In this document: piece after piece, positions 18,976 to 28,600 of the stretch
Position numbering within the stretch: position 1 is the first letter of the stretch
Layout of the letters: each line of letters starts with the position of its first letter
Notes under the pieces: model-generated
The model's database searches: none
The model's input: only the letters and a program-made list of their open reading frames with translations
What the model was told of the DNA's origin: nothing
Position numbers and translations under genes: made by a program
Origin: Chalciporus piperatus
Taxonomy: Eukaryota; Basidiomycota; Agaricomycetes; Boletales; Boletaceae
NCBI GenBank assembly: GCA_038093975.1
Contig: JBBPTG010000174.1
Coordinates: forward strand, 1 to 51,357
DNA length: 51,357 bases
Direction of reading: 5' to 3'

Positions 18976-19547
18976 TTATAACGTGGTTAAAGGGCTGAGG
19001 AAACCTTCGACTTCGTTTACTCGAGCGTTTGCAACTCTGAAGGCTTGAAGTTCCTTCCAAACATTGTTAGAAATTGTCTGATAATGTTGTTAGTTTTCTC
19101 CCTTAGCATCCACTATGTTGTTACCTTGACTGAGCCAAAAACTGCGTTTCCGGTCCTGTACAGATCCTCTGCGCTCTCTCGGATCTGATTTCGCTTGGTA
19201 AAGTTAAACACGTTGGTGTTGTCTTGTTCGCACAGCAGCCTTTCCAGTTCTGCTCTCATGCTTCAATCCATTGGTTAGTCACTGAAGAACACATACGGAA
19301 ACCGAGGCACTCACAAATGATGTTGCCATTCAAGGTTATCGAAACCATCCGGATAATCACATTGGAGCTCTCCCACTATGTTGCGAACTCTGAGGAGTTC
19401 ATCCGATGTCATTCGGAGTAATAGGAAACCGTCGCTCAACGATCCCTCCTTGGGCTCCGACCTGACGAACCGGTTGGTGATCTTGAATTTGCCTGCTGAA
19501 CCGAGCCCACCAGGGAAAAAAACGTTGAGTCGGTTTCGTGAGGACAT
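18976..19547 (-). CDS. Small three-exon gene of unknown function
   Basis: Exons on the minus strand: 19547-19315, 19260-19125 and 19077-18976, giving 156 aa. Introns are 54 and 47 bp, with donors GTGAGT and GTAACA and CTAAC branch motifs in both; phases agree. The product is a mixed-charge, mainly helical protein (for example MTSDELLRVRNIVGEL and KTISNNVWKELQAFRVANAR) with no signal peptide, membrane helix or known motif. The frame is open about 16 codons upstream of the chosen ATG, so the N-terminus may be longer or truncated. A plus-strand frame on the opposite strand (to 19048) is probably its shadow. The function is not recognised. Confidence 0.5.
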
Positions 19548-19782
19548 GACAATGGGGTGATGGTATCTTAAGGGCGTGCATATCCATATCTCGTTTTAAG
19601 TAAGGACTGCGTGGAAAAGAACCATTAATCGAATGGAAGAACAACTGAGATCTGAACAACGATTTGGGAGTTTACTTCCGCTCAAGTTAATAACTCCGCG
19701 AAGATTATGGGTGCTTGGGGGTCCACACCTGTCCATACTTGGGTATGTTTACTTCAACACGAGGTTGGCAACCAACCGGACC

Positions 19783-21134
19783 ATGGAGGGACACTTGGGC
19801 CAAGAACATGGACAAGACAGAGCTCAGTCTGAGCCCCAAGAGCCCGGTGAGGTTCAACAACCCCACCCCGACATTTCCCCTTTTGAGGCGTGGTGGTACC
19901 ATCGTTATGAATGGTTCAAGGAGCGTGGATATCTTCTACGATCGCGGTATTCGCCGGGTTGGAGTCCTTCGTGGATTGGAACCAATAAAAGTAGATGGAA
20001 GTGCGCGGATGGCTATCCATCCATGGTAAGCTTTCCGTAACTCCGGGCTGTCAACGCTCGATTCACAGAAAGTATAGTATGCAGCCCGACTACTCGATGC
20101 TACACGTCTCGCAGACGGGGTGCATGTTGTGCTGAAACGGGTTAACAGATCCGTCCATCCGTTTGAAGTCGAGATTGCTCAATTCTTCTCCTCCGAGCGA
20201 CTGATTGGCTCGAGTGACAACTATTGCGTCCAAATCTACGAAGTACTCCACGCCGTTCCCGCAGACGAGGAGATCGATATAATTGTTATGCCACTTCTAT
20301 TACACTACCTTCAACCTCCGTTTGATACAATCGGAGAAGCTGTGGAATGTTCTCGTCAATTATTCGAGGTGGGCAAGTTTTCTTCATCACCGTCATCCGC
20401 TAAATTTCGGTAGGGTCTTTTATTCATGCATAAACATCGTGTTGCCCATCGGTGCGTGTTATTTGACGGACGTGCCTCGTTACTAATCCTTAGTATCCTT
20501 AACAGAGATTGCACGTCTCACAATGTTATGGTAGACCCAACTCACATCGCCATCGATCAATTCCACCCTCTCGACCCAGTGAAGACGCGAGACTACTCAG
20601 GCCGTGCGCGGTTCAAAACTCGGACTGAAGGTCACCCAAGATATATGTTCATCGATTTCGGGTTATCACGTCGCTACGACCCCTCGGTGTTAGAACCCAG
20701 AGAACTACCGATTGTGGGGGGAGATAAGGAAGTTCCAGAGTTCTTGAAATCCGACGAACCCTGTGATCCGTTCCCTACAGACGTCTTCTACATCGGGAAT
20801 ATGATTAGGAAGGATTTCCTCGAGGTGAGCATTGATGCACCCGTGTGACTTCGCTAAGCAACTCTTCCAGACCATGAAGGGACTTGACTTCATGCGGCCT
20901 CTGATAACTGATATGGTGCAGGAAGACCCATCGAAACGTCCGACGATGCAGCAGGTTACGGATCGATTTCAAGCGATTCGAGCTGGCCTCGACACACGGA
21001 AGTTACGTTCGAGTGTTGTTAAGAAGACAGGGGAGAGTCTGCTCGGTGGTATCATCCACAGTGTCTCGCACTGGATGCGACAAATTAGGTTCATGATTAT
21101 GGGTCTTCCTGCTGTACCGACGCCCTCATCGTGA
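19783..21134 (+). CDS. Ser/Thr protein kinase-like protein (Agaricomycete family)
   Basis: Five exons: 19783-20025, 20078-20368, 20414-20451, 20506-20824, 20871-21134; 384 aa; introns 45-54 bp, all GT..AG with matching phases. The N-terminus has the conserved W..R..WF..RGY..RSRY.PGW.PSW leader seen in this lineage-specific family. Kinase core: VAIK-type lysine in HVVLKRV (about K101), catalytic loop HRDCTSHN (H190, R191, D192, N197), DFG at 241-243, F-helix Asp in TDVFYIGN and KRPTMQQV near the end. The glycine loop is poor and the APE motif is only VPEF. All key catalytic residues are present, so activity is possible. The C-terminus has a hydrophobic stretch (SVSHWMRQIRFMIMGLPAV). The substrate is unknown. 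Start: first in-frame ATG before the conserved leader. Confidence 0.85.
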
Positions 21135-21548
21135 TTTTCTCCACGTTCTGGGTCCGTTGCGCGTTTTCCAGTTGTCTTGTTCTGCTAAAATTGTTGCAAC
21201 TCCGAGTCATTGCAATTACGTTTGATTCCAGCTGTCCAATGGTCAGGAAAGCAGTCTGAACTACTTACGAATAGATCCTTTCTGCCACCCCTCATCGATC
21301 ATCATGGGATTCGATACTTCTTCAGGACCCCTGGACCCGCGCCCACTGAGCCAAACACAATCATTTCGAGGGTTACAATTTCACAGTGGCCTTGTCCAAC
21401 TTGTGGTCGCAACAGTACCTTGGTAATGCCCCGAACTTCGAAGTCCATTGTGTGATGCAGTGCCCTATCCCGATAGGTAGTACACCGTCAACCTGCTGTG
21501 TCGGCGCGTTAATCCCGCTTCCGATCCACAATTTGCAACTTTGATTAC
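21135..21548 (-). pseudogene. 3' part of a minus-strand host gene cut by gypsy-2
   Basis: When gypsy-2 is removed, a 53-nt intron appears on the minus strand: GTAATC at the insertion point, GATTAAC branch-like motif, then CACAG ending near 21496. The next coding stretch reads QVDGVLPIGIGHCITQWTSK, ending at a possible donor (GTACTG, near 21421). The upstream exons are at about 30649-31260. The gene family is not recognised and the downstream exons were not resolved. Confidence 0.35.
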
Positions 21549-21745
21549 TGTAACGAATCATATCACGCGGCCGCCGAACCTAGCTGTCAAAGCTAGGTCT
21601 CGTCTTACTCAGCAGACCAGATAGCAGTATATAAAGATCCTGTCTGTGACTTCGTATCCCCAGTCAATCTACCAGTGCTTTACCCTGTCTGTGTAGAGTT
21701 GGCTCTTCGTGCGACTTCACTTCCTCTTTGGTAGCTGAAGTTACA
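21549..21745 (+). repeat. gypsy-2 5' LTR
   Basis: 197 bp, TGTAACGAATC...GAAGTTACA. TATA box TATATAAA at 21628-21635. Identical to the 3' LTR by eye. Confidence 0.95.
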
Positions 21746-21927
21746 TCTTTTTTGACATCACAAAGTCACTTTCTTAGAACTCTTCTCTTACTTTTAACCT
21801 CTTCGTCGATAATCGATTGACCTAACGGCTAAGGCCCACCTGGAACGTCTCTCGATCTATCGACTTCTACCAAAATCTCAAAACAGTTCTCTATCGAACA
21901 AAAAACCCAACTACCTCGATCTTCGAC

Positions 21928-22386
21928 ATGTCCAGATACAACCTGCGCCCCCGCACTATCGCACTCACCGTGAACCCGAGACGTCGGGCGAACAGTGAGT
22001 CCTCTCCATTGGCAACCCTTCCTTCTACTCCTCCAGAACTCGGACTCCCAAGTCCTCGAGTCGGGGAAGGGCTGGCCGACGCGTCGCGATCGTATCGCGA
22101 TGTCGTCGCTGCCGGAACGCAACCCCACCTTTATCGGTGGATGGTAGCGAGTACGGTGCGGGCATTCCAGTTGCTTTGGCGACCATGTCTGTAGATCCAA
22201 ATGAGAACAACTTTGTTACCCCTACACGTGTGATACCTGGAGGATTCCAGACGAGCCCTGTACCTGATGGTCAGGGAGAGTGGTCGGTAGTTCAGCGCCC
22301 AAGACAGCGCACTACCGCCGCTAGCGTATCGGATAACGAACGCGTCGTTTCGTCGCCGACGTCGACCGTTCGAAGGGCTGAAAAAA
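21928..22386 (+). pseudogene. gypsy-2 Gag N-terminal segment, frameshifted and cut off by the MITE
   Basis: It begins MSRYNLRPRTIALTVNPRRR, the usual start of Gag in this gypsy lineage, with SYRDVVAAGT around 22093-22122. A 1-2 nt indel near 22125 moves the frame; the rest (GAGIPVALATMSVDPNENNF... EWSVVQRPRQ) is in the second frame. The frame then runs into the MITE at 22387 and meets a stop inside it. Assuming a 2-bp AA target duplication, the reading frame continues exactly at 22650. Confidence 0.75.
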
Positions 22387-22647
22387 CATCAGCAAGACTG
22401 TAAAAAGTCTGAAATGACTTGACTGGGTGACTAGATGACTGGATGACTGAGACTACTGAGGTTACTGGAGCACTGACTCACTGGACTACTGGATGACTGA
22501 GACTATTGGATGACTGGAACACTTGGTTACTGGATGACTGAGACTACTGGATGCCTGGGGCACTTGGCTACTGGCTCACTTGTCTGACTGGCTCCAGTCA
22601 GACAAGTAAGCTCCAGTCATTTCAGACTTTTTACAGTCTTGCTGATG
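22387..22647. mobile_element. 261-bp CATCAG MITE inside gypsy-2 gag
   Basis: Inverted ends start CATCAGCAAGACTGTAAAAA (about 33 bp perfect). The 2-bp AA duplication (22385-22386, 22648-22649) restores the gag frame when removed. The right-hand ~230 bp is nearly identical to the right end of the 4.17-kb element (48475-48704), so this is an internal-deletion derivative of that family. It holds no coding sequence. Because the host gypsy-2 has identical LTRs, this family moved very recently. Confidence 0.92.
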
Positions 22648-22675
22648 AAGCCTGAGTGCCGATGATCAACGCCGG

Positions 22676-25600
22676 ATGGCTAAGCGTAGCCAGGCCGAGG
22701 CATCCGCTCGCGACGCAAACAGCGAAAGTACGTCGGTGTCTGACGACGAGGTCGTCGACAAAGGCAAAGGAGCGGACCCTCGAAATTGGGGTCAGCTCAA
22801 CGTCGATCAAGAAGAAATAGACCTTGATTGTCAACGTGCCGAGCTGAATCATTGGGCACGACAAGGAGAGGCGGGGCCCTCTTTATCCGTACCGATCGAT
22901 GAGCACCCTGAATCGTCGGATGAGGACGAAGGATCGTTCGTCGCCACTGAACCTCAAGAAAAACACCGCTCGAAGCGAGACAAACGCCGTGAATCGCGAT
23001 ATCGGCGTAGAAAGGAGGATGGGCCCTCGGCTCGAGGACGACAACCGCTCGAGGCCAGCACCCCTAATCCTATTAAAAAGTTGATCAGTACTGCGATCAG
23101 CATGAAAGGAAGGAAGCCCAGGACGTCTACCGTCCGGGTAATTGAGCCCTCGCAGCAGATCGCACCTGATAGTTACCTAGGTCGAGCGCTTGGTCGAATC
23201 CAGCCTACTAAACCGAACCGGAGCTGTTCAAGCCGAAAGGCGAAGCAACGAGACGATCCTTCTGATTCGTCAGATTCGAGCGATGAGAGTAGCGATTCAG
23301 ATGGGTCCGCTTCATCGTCGAATGACGATCAGTCCTCGTCGTCGAGCTCGTCTACTATCTCGTCAGGTGACAACCGGCGACGTCGAGGACATCGATCCCA
23401 TAAGCGTCGTAAGCACAATGGAACCGGTCATAGGAAAGCCCCCCGGCAAAGGTCGAGGGGGTCGGGCTACGGGAGACTGAAACCTATCCCACCCAACAAA
23501 TATAACGGAGCTCCGGACTCGAGAGCATTCCATCGATTCGTGACGGAAGGGACCGCCTACGTTCAGACTGGACAAGTGCGGCGACGGGATCAAGTCTTCG
23601 TACTGTCTCATTCGTTGACTGAGAAAGCACATGAATTCTATATTCAAGAAGTAGCCGGAAACCCGCATGCTTGGCGTCTAGGGGATTTCTTCCTCGAGAT
23701 GTTCAATCACTGCTTCCCCATTGACTTTCGCACTAAACAACGAGAAAAGTTGAAACGCACATTCCAGAACGAGCGATCGGTTCGAGAATACATTTCCAAT
23801 CTGACCGAACTTTGGAATCTAATTGGTGATGTTAGCGAACGAGACCAAGTGATGAAGCTATGGTTCGGGTTTGCTACTTACATTCAGAGCGAATTGTGGA
23901 AGGACCGACTCAACCCAGAGAAATCTTCCCTTCGGGAAGTCATCGCGGCGGCGGAAGTGATTGAGATTGCTCACTCGGTCACCGCTGGACGGTCAGAGCA
24001 CCGCGACAAACGCCGAAACCGCCATGGCGGTGACACAGCGATTCCTGAAGTCGCGGTTAGCCAGGTGAAGGAAAATAGTCACCATGATCGCCGGACTAAC
24101 CCTAAGACGAGGGGACAACGCCCAACTCGAGGAGGATTCAGAGGACGTCGGAATGAGGGTCGACCTCACACTACCCACAACCCGCGTGGAGCGAGGCCTG
24201 GGACTCGGGTCAGTGATCAATTCCCTTTGAGTAAAGAGGAACACGACCGGCGAGTCGCTGAGCGTCTATGCTTCAAATGTGGGGAACCTGGGCATGTCTC
24301 GAATGCTTGTCCTAAGGGAAGGACAGTCGCCGGGGGATCTTCTGCTAGGCCCCCAGGAGTGCCTTCTTACAGTATGTCCGTAGGGGATAGCATCGGGGCC
24401 CTGGAGGCGATGGTTGCAGCAACCGAGTCGATGGATACCTTGACTCTTAACTCGGTCCGAGTGGAGGAAGACACGGGGAGACCTGACTACATCTCAGAAC
24501 CAGGAGTAATGGGAGAACCACTAGGCTTACGAGCTTGCGAAGTATTGTGGAAAAGCGCCCCATTTCCGGGTGACGATACCTCCAACCTCAACGTATACGC
24601 GCGCGATCGCTTCGTGGTGTCGCGATGTTCACCTATTCACCACGTAGTGAGCGATCACGCGAGGGGGAGAGATCAAGAATGGGCTACTGAAATCGAAACC
24701 AGGTTGCTGCTGAATCGGGATTTCCGAGTGGGAGATTGGTACGCCAAGCAGATGGTTCTGAAGGGATATGGTACTGAGGCTCAACGACGAGTCCGGCAGC
24801 GAGGATATCCTATGGCTGCGCCAGTGGCCCAACGAGTGGAGCGAATCTTGCGAGAGACCTATGATCCTGAATGGTCATATCGTAGTGATCGAGAATCTCG
24901 GTATGACTGTTCTACTATCGAAACTAGGAATGATTATTGGTTCCAAATCGAGGATAATCAGACTCACTTGACATTGGAGTTGCCCCTTCAATTGGCGCTG
25001 AGACCGCGCTTGAACGTCGCGGAATGGTATCGCGTTACCATCGAAAGACGGGACCGCGCGCTGCACCAAATCCTTTGGGAACTACACTCGGAGAGAGAGG
25101 TTCCCGAATGGTTCTACCAGCAGACTCAGGAACGACAAAGAGATCACAATCAAGTCGACCACGTACTATTGAGTGTGGCACAGATTCCGAGGAATACATA
25201 CCCAGCGCTGGAACGCAACTCGTCCGCGACGAAAGATTTCAAACGACTTATTCCTAAGCCAGTCGTGGTAATGGTTCGGGTCAATGACCGCCCCGCCCGA
25301 GCGTTACTAGATACTGGTTCACTAGCTGACTTTATGTCGTCAACCTTGGCGGAGCAGATCAAAGTAAAGCGAATGGAGTTAGCGAAACCGCTTACAGTCC
25401 AACTAGCCGTTCAAGGGTCGAAGTCGAAAGTGAACTTCGGGACGAAGGCTCGTCTGGAGTACCAAGGCATCAATTGTGAACGATACTTTGATATTATCAA
25501 CTTACAAAGTTATGACCTGATCCTGGGGACACCGTTCTTGTTTCAACACCAAGTAAGCGTCGGATTCAATGAATCGAGCGTGATCGTCGGTAGTTCAGCT

Positions 25601-28600
25601 CCCTTGCCCCTGAAAGGACCGCAAATTCAGGTGCTTGAATCGAGGGCAGCTGACTTACTGGATGACCGGATCGAGGAGGCTCGTCGACAACTGCATCAGG
25701 TTGCCCAGCCACTGTGCGCGAAAGCTAGTCAGACCGGGTTGCCTCCCCTACGAGCCATGAATCATACCATACCACTAATCGACGAAAGTCGCATCTACCC
25801 TTGGAGGCCCTGTCGTTGTCCAGAGGCGTTGAGACCCCAGTGGGTAGAAAAGAGGAACGCTTACCTAGCGTCTGGCCGCTGGAAAGTAACCAGTATAGGC
25901 AATACGGTGCCCATGTTGTTGATCAAGAAACCAGGGACAGATAAGCTGAGAACGGTAGTTGACCTTCGCGAACGCAATAAGAATACTCGCAAGCTGTCCG
26001 CCCCCTTGCCGGACATTGACGGAATCTTGAGGCGGGCATGCACTGGGAAATACCGATCGATCATCGACGGACAGGATGCATACGAACAGATTCGTATCAT
26101 TCCTGAGCATGTTGAGCGATCCGCAGTAACTACCCCTGACGGAAATCTGATTAGCACGGTTATCCAAATCGGGGATTGCAACGCGCCATCGACTTACCAA
26201 GCCTTGATGAATCACCTGTTCGGGGAGTATATTGGGCGTTGGATGGACGTATACCTGGACGATATCATCGTATACTCGAAGACCCTGGACGAACATGTTC
26301 AACACGTTAAGATCGTCCTTGAAATCCTGAAACGGGAAAGACTTTACCTGAGTGAAAATAAACTTCAGTTTCTTTGCAAGGAACTGAAAGTGCTGGGACG
26401 GATCATCGACGATTCCGGCATCAGGATGGACCCTGCAAAAGTGGATCGCGTTCTGAACTGGAAAGTACCTACTAACCGCGACTTGCTTCGCGGATTCATC
26501 GGGAGTGCAGGATACCTGGCTGACGACATTTATCGAGTGCGAGTTCCACTCGGAGTCCTGTCAGCGGTAACGGGAGATGCTACCCCGTTTCGCTGGACCG
26601 ACACCGAACTGAGAGCGTTTGAAGAAGTTAAACAATACGTTCAGAACTGTGCCACTCACAGTCGGGTCCCTATCAACTACGGAAAGGAGGCTTCTCCCAT
26701 TTGGCTGATGACTGACGCTTGCTACAATGGCATTGCGGCGGTCGTTGCGCAAGGGGCAGATTGGAAAACAGCTAAGATTGCTGCATTTTTCAGCGCCAAA
26801 TTGAATACTACTCAACAGAATTACCCAGTTCACGAGCAAGAGATGCTCGCCGGGGTAGAGGGGATGCTGCGCCATCGAGATATCTTGCAGGGGGCAAGAT
26901 TTACTTGGCTAACAGACCATAAAGGACTGATCCACCTGTATAACCAGAAGAACCTGTCAGGACGACAGGCGAGGTGGATAGAAAAAATCGGAGAATTTGA
27001 CTTCGAGATTCAGTACTTACCTGGCGTGGAGAATATCCTGCCTGATGCTCTATCGCGCCTGTACTCGAACGATGCGAGAGGGACAGTGCGCTCTTCGTCA
27101 GAATATGTACATCTCGCCGAGGAGGGCATGAACGTACGCCTGGCGGGCTTGATGACCATGCCTGTACTCGTGGGAGACGAGGCGAAGGGAATTGGTCTTC
27201 GTCGTAGCACGCGAGTAGCCAGTAAAGAGCGGAGAGCTCTGGGCGACGTTGACACTAGTAGGGCGGGGACGAGCAGGACGACTGCGAAACCACCCGTGAA
27301 GGCGGCAGCGAAAGCACCTGCGCTGCCTGGGGGTCAGAGCATTGCAGGAGGCTCGAAGCCAACGACTACTATTCGCGGCTCTAGGCCGTCGCGGAGCGAA
27401 AAATTGGCTGGCTCGAAGCCAGAGGGGGAGTCACGAAAGGCGCCAGTGGCGCCAGCCGAGACGGGAAGGCCAGAGACGAGCGCCGAGTTCGCTCGTCGGG
27501 TGCGAAACAGGTTCGTTCTTCGGGGACCACGAGAACGACCGGAGGGGGGAATGTCGGGAAAGGAGACAGAGAACCCTTCTACTCGGACTACTCAGCTGAA
27601 TGAATATGCAGCAGATGGAACGGAGCCTGACTTACCTCTGATGTTTCTCGATCATGATAACGTTCTGGGGAAGATTAAGGGCCGTTATAGCGAGGACTCC
27701 TTCTTTCGCATAATCGTTGAGGATCCCACTCAATTCCGTAACTTCGAAGAACGAGATGGATATTTCCGACTTAGGACGGGAGGGCGCGTGGTCATATGCG
27801 TCCCGGACGTCAGCATCGAAGGACGAAAGGCTAGGGAGTTAATTATCTCCCAGGCACATTCATTATTGGCTCACCTCGGAACTGCGCGGACACTGGCATA
27901 CCTCCGAGATTCCGTTTGGTGGAAAGATATGGTGAAGGATGTGCAGCGCTATTGCGAAACTTGCCAGACATGCAAGAGGAGTAAACCTTCGAATCAGAAG
28001 CCGTATGGCTTGCTAAACCCCTTGGCGGTGCCTACACGACCATGGGAATCCATTGGTATTGACTTCGTGGGACCGTTACCTCTATCAAAGAACAGGGACG
28101 GCGAGTTCGATTCAATCACCGTCGTTATCGACCTGTTGACCGGAATGGTTCACTTGGTGCCAAGCCGAGTAAATTACTCCGCGCGAGACGTGGCCGAGCT
28201 GATCTTCGCGGAGGTATACAAGCACCATGGGTTACCTAAGAACATAGTTAGTGATCGAGATGTGCTGTTTACCAGCGCGTTTTGGACTCACCTATGCTCG
28301 CTAGTTGGGACTTCTCCTAGAATGTCGAGCGCATATCACCCCCAGTCGGACGGATCCACCGAGCGGGCTAATCGGACTGTCGGGCAAATGCTCCGAGCAT
28401 GCATATCACCTAATCAGAAAGATTGGGTTAGCCGAATACCAGCGATCGAGTTCGCCATCAATATTGCCAGGTCTGAATCCACAGGATATTCCCCGTTCTT
28501 CCTGAACACTGGGAGACAGCCTCGCACGTTCGTCTGGAACGATGCCTCTACGACCGAGTATCCCAGTGTGCGAGCTTTCGCGCAACGCATGAAACAAGCG

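Noticed and set aside
18480..18998. 172-codon plus-strand frame
   Set aside because: No motif, no intron signals, and its end overlaps a better-supported minus-strand gene.
18860..19048. Plus-strand frame ending RAFATLKA
   Set aside because: It looked protein-like, but a stop precedes it closely and it lies opposite exon 3 of the minus-strand gene, whose splice signals agree.
21746..21775. Self-primer or tRNA primer site for gypsy-2
   Set aside because: Only a broken partial complement to the LTR (GTGACTT region) was found and no TGG-type tRNA match.
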